From: Chryseobacterium kimseyorum
Lineage (GTDB): Bacteria > Bacteroidota > Bacteroidia > Flavobacteriales > Weeksellaceae
Length of the DNA: 64,000 nt
Assembly: GCF_025971945.1 (NCBI RefSeq)
Contig: NZ_JAPDHW010000006.1
Location: forward strand, 62,001-126,000
Reading direction: 5' to 3'
This document shows, in pieces, positions 1 to 8,668 of this stretch. Both the position numbers and the translations under genes were made by a program. The notes under the pieces were generated by a model. That model saw only the letters and a list, made by a program, of their open reading frames with translations. It did no database searches and was not told the DNA's origin. Numbering within the stretch: position 1 is the stretch's first letter; each line of letters starts with the position of its first letter.

Positions 1-2018
1 AAGCCTTCCTTCAACTGCGAGATATGAACCAGTCCGCTTTCTTTAATTCCCAAATCTACAAAACATCCGAAAGCGGTAATATTATTGACTATTCCCGGAA
101 GAATCATTCCGATGCTCAGATTTTTAATGCTTTTTACATTCGGGTCAAATTCAAAAACTTTAGCCGCTTTTCTCGGGTCCAAACCTGGTTTTTCAAGTTC
201 TTTTAAAATATCTTTTATCCCTAAAATACCAATTGTCTCATTAGTGTATTTTTCAGGTTGAACCAGAGCGATTTTCTCTTTGTTGGCAATCAGTTCGTCA
301 GTTTTTATCCCTAAATCTTTTGCCATTTTCTCGATTATTCCATAAGCTTCAGGATGTACCGCCGAATTGTCTAAAGGATTTTTTGCATTGGTGATTCTGA
401 TAAATGCTGCAGCCTGTTGGTATGCTTTTTCGCCGAGACGTGGAACTTTCTTCAGTTGCTTCCGGTCTTCGAAAGCTCCGTTTTCAGCACGGTAATTCAC
501 AATATTTTCTGCCATTTTTTCACCGATTCCCGAGACATAACTTAAGAGCGATTTACTGGCAGTGTTCAAATTAATTCCGACAGAATTTACACATTTCATC
601 ACCGTAGAATCCAGTTCGTTTTTAAGCTGAGTCTGATCTACATCGTGCTGATACTGTCCCACACCAATTGATTTTGCATCAATTTTCACCAGTTCTGCTA
701 ACGGATCGGCCAAACGTCTTCCGATAGAAACGGCACCACGCACGGTCACATCATAACTTGGGAATTCATCTCTTGCGATTTTACTTGCAGAATACACCGA
801 GGCTCCGGCTTCCGAGACCACAAAAACCTGCAAAGGCTTATCAAAAGCTATTTTTTTAATGAAAAATTCGGTCTCGCGACTTGCAGTTCCGTTTCCAATA
901 GAGATAGCCTGAATATTGTAAGCATTCACCATCGATCGGATTTTTTTCATAGCCATACCGCTCTCGTTCTGAGGTGCGTGCGGGTAAAGAGTTTCGTTGT
1001 GGAGCAAATCTCCTTTTTCATCCAGACAGACCACCTTACAGCCACTTTTATAACCAGGATCGATTGCCAAGATTCTCTTTTCACCCAATGGCGGAGCCAG
1101 TAAAAGCTGACCTAAATTTTCAGAAAAGATTTCAATGGCTTTTTTATCTGCTTTTTCTTTAGCTTCCTGAAGCGCCTCATTTGAAATGGCAGGCTCCAGA
1201 AGTCTTTTATACGAATCTTTAATCGCTAAGGAAATTTGCTCTGAGCTTTCATTTCTGGATTTTATTACTGCGTTTTCTATAAAATCTACTGCTTCATCTT
1301 TATCAATGCCGATGTTGGTTTTCACAAAACCTTCAGCTTCAGCTCTCAGCATCGCCAGCAGACGGTGAGAAGGAGTTCTGTTCAGACTTTCTTCCCATTC
1401 AAAATACTGTGAAAACTTCTGCGCACCTTCTTCATCTTTCTTGGCTTTCACCACTTTTGAAGTGATTAATGCTTTCCGTTGAAAAAATCTGCGGAGATTC
1501 TTACGGACATACATATTTTCGTTGATCCATTCTGCCATAATGTCTCTCGCGCCTTGCAGAGCTTCTTCTTCAGACTGCACCTGATCATTCAGATACTTCG
1601 AAACCAAATGCTGTAAATCACTGGATTTTTGGCTCATAATGATTTTGGCTAAAGGTTCCAGTCCTTTTTCTTTCGCTGCATCAGCTTTTGTTTTTCTGCG
1701 TTTTTTGAAAGGCAAATACAAATCTTCCAGCTCCTGCAGGTCAAAACTTTCATCAATTCTGTTTTTTAACTCAGCACTTAGCGCATTCTGTTCTACAATG
1801 GATTTTAAAATACTTTCTTTACGTTTTACAATTTCATCAAACTGTTTATTCAGTTTAAATATCTGTTCGATCTGTATCTCATCCAGGTTTCCTGTTGCGT
1901 CTTTTCGGTAGCGGGAGATAAACGGAATGGTGCAGTCTTCAGAAAGTAATTTTAAAGTAGCGTTGATGCTTTTTTCGGAAACAGTAAGAGTGCTTTTGAT
2001 AAAGTCGGTCGTATTCAT
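1..2018 (-). CDS. tex: Tex-family RNA-binding transcription accessory protein (3' end outside the window)
   Basis: Reading leftwards from the ATG at 2018 gives an open frame that runs off the window edge, so the C-terminus is missing. The start MNTTDFIKSTLTVSEKSINA and the following helical N-terminal domain match Tex. A YqgF/RNase H-like middle and helix-hairpin-helix region follow. The last visible residues form an S1 RNA-binding domain (IVNNITAFGCFVDLGIKESG, then LVHISQL) cut before its end. Tex is a cytoplasmic nucleic-acid-binding protein linked to transcription and RNA handling. No other in-frame ATG lies just upstream of 2018. It follows the large surface-protein gene on the same strand, but a terminator-like hairpin lies between them, so it is probably transcribed separately. 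Confidence 0.95.
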   Translation of the reverse strand, partial: MNTTDFIKSTLTVSEKSINATLKLLSEDCTIPFISRYRKDATGNLDEIQIEQIFKLNKQFDEIVKRKESILKSIVEQNALSAELKNRIDESFDLQELEDLYLPFKKRRKTKADAAKEKGLEPLAKIIMSQKSSDLQHLVSKYLNDQVQSEEEALQGARDIMAEWINENMYVRKNLRRFFQRKALITSKVVKAKKDEEGAQKFSQYFEWEESLNRTPSHRLLAMLRAEAEGFVKTNIGIDKDEAVDFIENAVIKSRNESSEQISLAIKDSYKRLLEPAISNEALQEAKEKADKKAIEIFSENLGQLLLAPPLGEKRILAIDPGYKSGCKVVCLDEKGDLLHNETLYPHAPQNESGMAMKKIRSMVNAYNIQAISIGNGTASRETEFFIKKIAFDKPLQVFVVSEAGASVYSASKIARDEFPSYDVTVRGAVSIGRRLADPLAELVKIDAKSIGVGQYQHDVDQTQLKNELDSTVMKCVNSVGINLNTASKSLLSYVSGIGEKMAENIVNYRAENGAFEDRKQLKKVPRLGEKAYQQAAAFIRITNAKNPLDNSAVHPEAYGIIEKMAKDLGIKTDELIANKEKIALVQPEKYTNETIGILGIKDILKELEKPGLDPRKAAKVFEFDPNVKSIKNLSIGMILPGIVNNITAFGCFVDLGIKESGLVHISQLKEG

Positions 2019-2051
2019 GCGGCATTTTTGGAACTGCTAAAATAAGATTTT

Positions 2052-2079
2052 AAAAAGAAAAAAGACGGGTTGCCCCGCC
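2052..2079 (-). terminator. Rho-independent terminator after the MG2/TonB-plug gene
   Basis: On the minus strand GGCGGG and CCCGTC flank a GCAA tetraloop (a GNRA loop), with one G-U pair, followed by a run of T with one interruption. It lies about 140 bp beyond the stop of the 2220-4634 gene and just before tex. Confidence 0.75.
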
Positions 2080-2219
2080 CTGAATTTTTGATACTAAATT
2101 ATCCCGTAAAAGGATCTTGGTGTCAAGCTATAATTAATAAACTCGATTATTTTTAAATCTAAAAAAGATACTATCAGATTAAGTTTATCTCAATAATTTT
2201 AAAAAAATTAAATGAAATA

Positions 2220-4634
2220 CTAAGGTAGTATTTTGTCATAATACACCGGTGTGTAATTTTCATTATCAGATCCCATGATGATGAATCTGTATTTTTTTGC
2301 CGTGTCGTTATTATAAAAATCAACTGCTGCCGGATTAGGTTCCTCGGTTTCCAGAGAAGAATTCCAGTATAACACAGAACGGTAATCATAGCTTATTTTA
2401 GAAAGTTCAGAATTTCCATAATCTGCATCAGGATATTTTTCAGACTGGTTATAACCTTCCATTACAAAAAAATTAAGATCAGTCATTGTCAGCATATTAT
2501 TGGCACGGGCTGGCGCCTGAGTGTCGCCTCTTTTGGTGTAGATCAATACAGCGCCATTTCCGCTGCCGGTCATTCCTACGGTGCCTTCTTTAATTATTTT
2601 TACCATTGCTATATTCGCAGATGAAATTCCGCTGAGCGAGTTTGCATCCATCAGCATTTCATCCAGATAAATGTTGGCTTTTCCCTGACGGATGTATGGA
2701 GTAGGAGTTCCGCCGTCATAATTAATCGTCAATCCGGCAACGCGACCCTGAAGCCACTGTAAAATATTGGGTGAACTTTGGGCAGACTGGTTTTCATTAA
2801 CGAAATCAAAGACAATTTCATTGATGCTGCTGTACAGTGGACTGCTGAGTTTTTTATTAAGTTCTTCTGTAAGACTCTTCTTTTTGGCTTTTATTTTTAC
2901 TTCTTCAATTGTAGTGATTCTTTCGTTGTACTCTTTTTTAGATCTTCTTGCTTCTATGGTTTTAGCCAATTCCGCAGACTGTGCTATTTCTGAAGATGAT
3001 TTTCTGTCTACCAGTTGGTAATTTTCTACCGCAGGCAATTCTTTTTTTAATGGAATAAAAGTGTTGGTAGGATTGATGAAAACATTGGTTCTGCTTTTAA
3101 GAGCAGCATTGGCTCCGTTAATCTGATAGGTAATTTTAATGGGTTTTTCAAAAATCATATTGTCAAAAAAGAACTCGCCATTGCTGTCGGTCTCCACCTC
3201 GAAAATCTGATTGCCAGACTGATCTCCATCCACAAACATAATGAGGTTCTGCTGGGCCGCAGGTTTCGCATTGAGGGTAACTCTTCCTTTGTAGGAAATA
3301 AATTTTGAAGACTGATTGATAATAGTTGGATATTTTCCTGCCATAATTTCTTTCCAGTCAAACATTTTCCACTGTTCGGAAATCAGGAGTGCATCCAGCG
3401 CTTCTACATTTCTTTTTTCAGAAAAATATTGAGTAGGGCGATCTACTTTTGAGGTAACAGTACTGCTGAGCCATAATGAACTCAAAAGATTTTCGTCCTG
3501 CAGAGATTTTTTATCCTCAGGATCAAATACGGCGACAGAATAATTCGGAATGCCTTTCATTGATTTTATTTCAAATGAATTCAACTTTCTTTTTTCTACG
3601 CTCAAAGTTTTGGCTGTTACCTCAGGTACTGAAACTAAAAGATTCTGAGGCATGACAAAACACATTCTACTTGCCAGAACATTATCCTTATCATCAAAAA
3701 CCGTAATCTGCAAGACACTGTTGATCAGTTGATTCGTTGGAATTGACTGAAAAACGTCTTTTAGCTGATTGATTTTGGCTTTATACACAAGCTGATCTCC
3801 AATGTTGGCTACAACGGTATAAAAAGGAAAGCTCTGTGCTGTATTCTGAACTTTATACCGAATGTTGTCTTTTTCACTGATCACCTGAAGACTTACTCCG
3901 GTTTCCGCAGCTTTTGGTAGAGCTACGGTATTTTTCTGTCCGTTATTATCTGTAATGACGGCTTCATAAATCTTATCTTTTTCCGGAGTAAATGTAAAAA
4001 TTCCAACATTTCCGTCGAATCCTCTGAAAGTGGAAATTTTCTTTTCTGGATTGCTTTTCTCTATGACATATCCTTCCCACTGTGCCGGAGGTTTTCCTTT
4101 CGAGTGCAGACGCACGGCAACTTTACTTGAAATTCCCTGTATCAGCGTATTTCCTTCAGGATGCAGTGTGGCAGTCCAAGAGGATGTTTTATCTGCCACC
4201 AGTTTTTTTGGAGAATCAGGATTGTAAACCGGAATCTGCTTCAAATACTGAAAATCTTCATTCAGATTACTCATCATTGGAGTATAAGCCCGGAAGAAAT
4301 ACACATCTTCGCTCAGACTTTCAGGAAGCTGAATACTTCCCTGTACAGCACCATTAAAAACAGGAAAACGCTTTTTTAAAATTTGCTTCTTGTTGCGGTC
4401 ATAGATCTCAACAAAAAAATTGGTGGACAGATCTGAGGTTGTAAAATTCCTGAAAACCATCGCATTAAACCAAACTGTCTCCCCAGAAAGATATAAATCT
4501 TTATCAGTGAGCATGTAAATATTTTCCTGAGAAAATTTTTCATTTAAAGTTTGAAGCGCTTTGTCAACGGTTTGCTGTGAAGAAAGCTGGCCCGTAAAAG
4601 CCGAGAAAAAACAGAATAAAAGTATTCTTTTCAT
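2220..4634 (-). CDS. Secreted MG2-like / TonB-plug domain protein, 804 aa
   Basis: The N-terminus (MKRILLFCFFSAFTGQLSSQ) is a Sec signal peptide. The next region (DKDLYLSGETVWFNAMV, residues about 43-60) has the pattern of an MG2-type macroglobulin/CarboxypepD-like bait domain ('need tools to do X, usage of armour' type repeats in Bacteroidetes). A carboxypeptidase-regulatory-like fold seems to lie near residues 440-530. A TonB-plug-like segment follows (LQWLQGRVAGLTINYDGG, IYLDEMLMDANSL, GAVLIYTKRG, residues about 630-720). There is no C-terminal beta-barrel, so it is not a complete TonB receptor. Such proteins are exported surface or periplasmic proteins in flavobacteria; the ligand is unknown. 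It stands alone between a repeat-rich spacer and tex. Domain calls are by motif only. Confidence 0.8.
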   Translation of the reverse strand: MKRILLFCFFSAFTGQLSSQQTVDKALQTLNEKFSQENIYMLTDKDLYLSGETVWFNAMVFRNFTTSDLSTNFFVEIYDRNKKQILKKRFPVFNGAVQGSIQLPESLSEDVYFFRAYTPMMSNLNEDFQYLKQIPVYNPDSPKKLVADKTSSWTATLHPEGNTLIQGISSKVAVRLHSKGKPPAQWEGYVIEKSNPEKKISTFRGFDGNVGIFTFTPEKDKIYEAVITDNNGQKNTVALPKAAETGVSLQVISEKDNIRYKVQNTAQSFPFYTVVANIGDQLVYKAKINQLKDVFQSIPTNQLINSVLQITVFDDKDNVLASRMCFVMPQNLLVSVPEVTAKTLSVEKRKLNSFEIKSMKGIPNYSVAVFDPEDKKSLQDENLLSSLWLSSTVTSKVDRPTQYFSEKRNVEALDALLISEQWKMFDWKEIMAGKYPTIINQSSKFISYKGRVTLNAKPAAQQNLIMFVDGDQSGNQIFEVETDSNGEFFFDNMIFEKPIKITYQINGANAALKSRTNVFINPTNTFIPLKKELPAVENYQLVDRKSSSEIAQSAELAKTIEARRSKKEYNERITTIEEVKIKAKKKSLTEELNKKLSSPLYSSINEIVFDFVNENQSAQSSPNILQWLQGRVAGLTINYDGGTPTPYIRQGKANIYLDEMLMDANSLSGISSANIAMVKIIKEGTVGMTGSGNGAVLIYTKRGDTQAPARANNMLTMTDLNFFVMEGYNQSEKYPDADYGNSELSKISYDYRSVLYWNSSLETEEPNPAAVDFYNNDTAKKYRFIIMGSDNENYTPVYYDKILP

Positions 4635-4706
4635 TGCCTGACTGCATTAATTATCTGCAAATTAGTGAAAAAATGGAATACTTTTTAAATAATGAGAAAC
4701 TTTATC

Positions 4707-4729
4707 GTGGCTTCGAGAGCCTCAGCCAC
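4707..4729. repeat. REP-like palindrome, copy 1
   Basis: GTGGCT and AGCCAC arms flank a TCGAGAGCCTC core. The same element, with TCGAGTGCCTC in the core, recurs at 5468-5492 and 5717-5741, and a related inverted half at 5695-5713. Confidence 0.85.
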
Positions 4730-4955
4730 CATTTTGTATAGGGTTTTAGCCATTATTCCGTTTAGAAATTTAGTGTCAGTCGGTTTAGAAACGTAACTAA
4801 CATTTTTATTTAAAATCTCAGAACCATTGGATGAAGGACCTCAGCTATCATTTTATAGAGTTTCGGCCATTATTCAGTTTAGAAATTGAGTGTCATTCGG
4901 TTTAAAAATATAACTAACATTTGTATTTAAAATCTTAAACCGTTAGATGAAGACT
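4720..4955. repeat. Degenerate tandem duplication, two units of about 119 bp
   Basis: Unit 1 starts at 4720 and unit 2 at 4839, both with CCTCAGC. They share ordered blocks such as CATTTT, GCCATTATTC, GTTTAGAAATT, CGGTTTA, ACTAACATTT and GTATTTAAAATCT with scattered mismatches. No coding potential is visible. This fills most of the 471-bp gap between the 804-aa gene and the GIY-YIG gene; the rest (4956-5105) is A+T-rich with nothing recognisable. Confidence 0.8.
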
Positions 4956-5105
4956 TCAGACCGCTTAGAACCTAGGTTACCATTTATTTACTAGAAATGT
5001 GAAATGGCTTTTACATCTTTTTCAATATTCTATCCAAAAATTTTCTAAGCACTATTCTTAATTTGAATCAGAAAATATGATTAATTTTATAATTAAAACA
5101 CAAAT

Positions 5106-5411
5106 ATGAAAGGCTGGATGTATATTCTCCTGTGCTCAGACGGCAGTTATTATACAGGAAGTACCAACAATCTCGAACTGCGGCTTGCTCAGCATCAGCG
5201 TGGGGAAGGAGCCAATAACACCAAAAAACGACTGCCCGTAAAATTGCTGTATTTCGAAGAATACGACAGAATCGATCTTGCCTTCTACCGCGAAAAACAG
5301 GTGCAGGGATGGAGCAGGAGAAAGAAGGAAGCGCTGATCAACGGCACACCAGAACTTTTGCCCCAGCTAGCAATTGCCTATCGAGATTTGAGAAGTGAAG
5401 CAGATTTGTAG
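5106..5411 (+). CDS. GIY-YIG nuclease family protein, 101 aa
   Basis: The stretch MYILLCSDGSYYTGSTNNLE carries the GIY-YIG signature in the variant form YIL...YTG near residues 6-18. LRLAQHQRGEGANNTKK follows, with the conserved basic residue region, then YFEEYDR and the motif YREKQVQGWSRRKKEALI, which is typical of the small stand-alone UvrC-N/YhbQ-like branch. Members have one endonuclease-fold domain and are often annotated as excinuclease ABC C-like; the cellular substrate is not established. The length is normal for the family. It is a single-gene unit flanked on both sides by REP-like repeat DNA and stands just outside the restriction-modification operon. Confidence 0.9.
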   Translation: MKGWMYILLCSDGSYYTGSTNNLELRLAQHQRGEGANNTKKRLPVKLLYFEEYDRIDLAFYREKQVQGWSRRKKEALINGTPELLPQLAIAYRDLRSEADL

Positions 5412-5467
5412 TACGGGAAAGTAATGTGCGGTTACTAATGAGTGATCAATTCTGATCCAATGCCAGA

Positions 5468-5492
5468 GGTGGCTTCGAGTGCCTCAGCCACC
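5468..5492. repeat. REP-like palindrome, copy 2
   Basis: GGTGGCT/AGCCACC arms with a TCGAGTGCCTC core, identical to the copy at 5717-5741. The sequence just before it (GATCCAATGCC) resembles GATCCGATGCC before the element at 5695. Confidence 0.85.
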
Positions 5493-5694
5493 GGGTTCCT
5501 TACTTTAATTGGTGAGCCGATTTCGATGATGTTTTTCTTGATAGATTACTTGATGATTTTATTTTGAGTCGTTGAGATACTATAAAAAGTAGCTTTCTCA
5601 TGATGGAGTATAAACAGAAGAGTAAGCATATCCTACGTGTGAAAGAAAGAATAACCAAGATCCGATGCAAAAGAAACTGTAATCGTGATCCGAT

Positions 5695-5741
5695 GCCTGA
5701 GGCTCTCGAAGGCAGAGGTGGCTTCGAGTGCCTCAGCCACC
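5695..5741. repeat. Inverted pair of REP-like elements upstream of hsdR
   Basis: GCCTGAGGCTCTCGAAGGC (5695-5713) is the reverse-complement type of the GCCTTCGAGAGCCTCAGGC core. It is followed three bases later by a full GTGGCT...AGCCAC element (5717-5741) in the opposite sense. Such pairs can fold into a larger stem-loop. The 5412-5825 gap holds copies 2 and 3 and otherwise nothing gene-like. Confidence 0.8.
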
Positions 5742-5825
5742 AAGTGTCATCATCTGAGAGGATAAATATTTGAGAAATTTCGTGTTTATGAGGATTCACG
5801 TAAAGGGGAAAATGGTTTTTTTGGT

Positions 5826-5833
5826 TATATTTG
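5826..5833 (+). promoter_or_regulatory. -7 element of the hsdRSM promoter
   Basis: TATATTTG matches the Bacteroidetes -7 consensus TAnnTTTG exactly. No clear TTG is visible at the -33 distance. Its position covers the upstream TTG at 5831, which argues that translation of hsdR begins downstream. Confidence 0.55.
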
Positions 5834-5851
5834 AAAAAACTAAAAAAAACT

Positions 5852-8668
5852 TTGACTCAACCTAATCAAAACCCAGAGCAAAAAGCCCGCGACCAGATCG
5901 ATGCAATGCTGCAACAGGCTGGCTGGCACGTACAATCAAAGAATAATATTGATTTCAGTGTTGGAGTGGGTGTGGCTATTCGTGAATACCAAACCAGTGT
6001 CGGTCCTGCAGATTATGTTCTGTTTGTCAATCAAAAACCTTTGGGATTGATAGAAGCCAAAAAGGAAGATGAAGGACATCGGCTTACCGTTGTTGAAGAG
6101 CAGTCAAAAGAATATGCAACGGCTGACCTGAAGTTTTTCAAGAATACAGAAGGATTAAAATACATTTACGAAAGCACGGGTGTTGTTACCCGATTTACTG
6201 ATTATACCGACCCAAAGCCTCGGGGCAGAAATGTTTTCAGTTTTCATAAGCCCGAGACTTTATTGGAATGGTCGAAGAGAGAAAAAAGTTTAAGAGGAAG
6301 GTTTGCTGATTATCCAGTATTGGACGAAACAAATTTGCGTCCGGCGCAGATTATTGCCATTAATAATTTGGAGAAATCTTTTAAAGGCAATCGACCAAAA
6401 GCATTAATTCAAATGGCGACGGGTGCCGGAAAAACCTTTACTGCCGCCACTTTTATTTACCGCTTACTGAAATTTGCAAAGGCTAAACGCATTCTGTTTT
6501 TAGTCGATACCAAAAACTTAGGAGAGCAAGCCGAGCAGGAGTTCAGAGCTTTTCAGCCACAGGATGATAACCGCAAGTTTACAGAGTTGTATAACGTACA
6601 AAGATTGACGTCGAGCTATATCGCTGATGAAAGTCAGGTTTGTATTTCTACTATTCAGCGGATGTATTCTATTTTGCAGGGCGAGGAAATGGATGAGGAT
6701 GAAGATGTAGTTAATCCCAATGAAAATTCAGGCTGGATAGAAAAACAGTTGGCAAAAAAAGATGCCATTCCGGTTGCCTACAATTCAAAAGTTCCTATTG
6801 AGCAGTTTGATTTTATTATCATTGATGAATGTCACCGTTCTATCTACAATCTTTGGAAACAGGTATTAGATTATTATGATGCTTTTTTGGTGGGCTTAAC
6901 TGCAACGCCCGATAAAAGAACTTTTGGCTTCTTTAATGAAAATGTAGTCAGCCAATATACATACGAAGAATCGGTGATTGACGGAGTGAACGTTCCTTAC
7001 GATGTTTATTTAATAGAAACCGATATTTCCACCAAAGGAGCTTTGATTGAAAAAGGCTGGTTTGTGGACAGAAGAGATAAATTATCAAGAGCCAAACGCT
7101 GGCAACAGGAAGATGAAGATACCGCTTATCTGCGAAATGATTTAGATAAAAAGGTAGTCAACATCAGTCAAATCCGAACGATTATTACGGCTTACAGAGA
7201 TGCGTTGAGAAAGGATATTTTCCCGAATCGTTATGATGAAAATGGTGAATATGAAGTTCCTAAAACTTTGATCTTTGCCAAAACCGACAGCCACGCTGAT
7301 GACATCATCAACATCATTAGAGAAGTATTTGACGAAGGCAATGACTTCTGCAAAAAGGTAACCTATAAAATAGAAGAAGACCCGAAATCGGTGCTGAACC
7401 GTTTTAGAAACGACTACTATCCGCGTATTGCTGTAACGGTTGATATGATTGCAACCGGAACCGATGTGAAACCCTTGGAGGTGTTGCTGTTTATGCGGGA
7501 TGTCAGAAGTATCAATTATTTTGAACAGATGAAAGGACGTGGTACCCGTACCATTCCTGCTGATAAATTAAAACTGGTGACCAAAACTGCCGATGCTAAA
7601 ACACATTTCGTGATTGTAGATGCAGTGGGTGCCACCAAATCTAAAAAGACCGACAGCCGACCGCTGGAGCGACAGCCAACTATTCCATTGAAAGATTTGT
7701 TGCAGGCCGTAACAATGGGGGTGCAGGAAGAAGACGTGTATCTTTCATTGGCAAACCGACTTATCCGTCTGGAAAAACAACTGACCGATGCCGAAAAAGA
7801 GAGGATACAGGAACTGGCAAAAGGGAAAAGTCTAAAGCAGATGACCCGTGAATTAATTGAGGCTTTTGATGCCGATGTGATTGCCGATAAAGCAAATGCA
7901 ATTATTGCACAAATCCCGGTTGAAGAACGTACGCCTGCCAAAGAAGCAGAAGCTAAAGCAGAAGCCCAGGAAGCCTTGATGAGAACCGCATCACTCACTT
8001 TTAACGGCAAACTGAACGACCATATTGATAATGTACGCAAACAGCACGACCAAATTATTGACCATATTAATTTGGATGAGGTGACTAAAGCAGAATGGGA
8101 CACTGAATCGGTGGACAAAGCAAAAGCCTTGATTAACGATTTCAGCGAATACCTGAAAGCCAATAAAGACGAGATACAGGCGCTGAGTATTTTCTACGAC
8201 CAGCCTTACAATCGCCGCAACATTACTTTTAAAATGATAAAAGAAGTAATGGATAAACTGAAATTGGAAAAACCGCTATTAGCTCCGGCTCACGTTTGGA
8301 ATGCTTATGCGGGTTTAGAAGAAGTGAAAAGCGACTGCCCGAAAGATGAACTCACAGCATTGGTTTCTTTGATTAGAAAAGTGTGTGGCATAGATGAAGA
8401 GCTGAAACCTTTTGATAAAACCATTGACGAGAATTATAGAAGGTGGACATTAGCGAAAAATGCCGGAAAGCATAACCGTTTTACAAAGGAACAATGGGAA
8501 TGGCTGCGAATGATAAAAGACCACATTGTAAGTTCGTACCACATTGAGCTGGATGATTTAGATTACAACCCTTTTGACAGCAAAGGCGGAAGAGGAAAGA
8601 TGTACCAATTGTTTGGTAACGAAATGGATAGTATTATTAATGAATTAAATGAAGCATTAGCGGCATAA
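5852..8668 (+). CDS. hsdR: Type I restriction endonuclease subunit R (HsdR), EcoEI-like
   Basis: This is the motor and nuclease subunit of a type I restriction complex, which translocates unmodified DNA and cuts it. The N-terminal nuclease domain shows GPADYVLF...GLIEAKK, the PD-(D/E)xK pattern. Superfamily 2 helicase motifs follow: Walker A MATGAGKTF (about residue 195 counting from 5831), DECH, VGLTATP and QMKGRGTR. The C-terminal part is the helical domain that binds the methylase core. The frame stays open back to a TTG at 5831, but that codon lies inside a perfect -7 promoter element. The TTG at 5852 (then TQPNQNPEQKARDQIDAML) is therefore preferred; an ATG at 5906 is a shorter option. 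The stop overlaps the hsdS start by one base (TAATG). Confidence 0.95.
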   Translation: MTQPNQNPEQKARDQIDAMLQQAGWHVQSKNNIDFSVGVGVAIREYQTSVGPADYVLFVNQKPLGLIEAKKEDEGHRLTVVEEQSKEYATADLKFFKNTEGLKYIYESTGVVTRFTDYTDPKPRGRNVFSFHKPETLLEWSKREKSLRGRFADYPVLDETNLRPAQIIAINNLEKSFKGNRPKALIQMATGAGKTFTAATFIYRLLKFAKAKRILFLVDTKNLGEQAEQEFRAFQPQDDNRKFTELYNVQRLTSSYIADESQVCISTIQRMYSILQGEEMDEDEDVVNPNENSGWIEKQLAKKDAIPVAYNSKVPIEQFDFIIIDECHRSIYNLWKQVLDYYDAFLVGLTATPDKRTFGFFNENVVSQYTYEESVIDGVNVPYDVYLIETDISTKGALIEKGWFVDRRDKLSRAKRWQQEDEDTAYLRNDLDKKVVNISQIRTIITAYRDALRKDIFPNRYDENGEYEVPKTLIFAKTDSHADDIINIIREVFDEGNDFCKKVTYKIEEDPKSVLNRFRNDYYPRIAVTVDMIATGTDVKPLEVLLFMRDVRSINYFEQMKGRGTRTIPADKLKLVTKTADAKTHFVIVDAVGATKSKKTDSRPLERQPTIPLKDLLQAVTMGVQEEDVYLSLANRLIRLEKQLTDAEKERIQELAKGKSLKQMTRELIEAFDADVIADKANAIIAQIPVEERTPAKEAEAKAEAQEALMRTASLTFNGKLNDHIDNVRKQHDQIIDHINLDEVTKAEWDTESVDKAKALINDFSEYLKANKDEIQALSIFYDQPYNRRNITFKMIKEVMDKLKLEKPLLAPAHVWNAYAGLEEVKSDCPKDELTALVSLIRKVCGIDEELKPFDKTIDENYRRWTLAKNAGKHNRFTKEQWEWLRMIKDHIVSSYHIELDDLDYNPFDSKGGRGKMYQLFGNEMDSIINELNEALAA

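Noticed and set aside
4082..4357. Plus-strand frames opposite the 804-aa gene
   Set aside because: Antisense shadows without start signals or family features.
5500..5799. Minus-strand frame of 99 codons upstream of hsdR
   Set aside because: It translates REP-like palindromes and has no protein-like composition or start context.
5831..5833. TTG start of hsdR at 5831
   Set aside because: The codon lies inside a perfect TAnnTTTG promoter element.
7516..8163. 215-codon frame antisense to hsdR
   Set aside because: Ser- and Ala-rich shadow of a well-conserved gene on the other strand.
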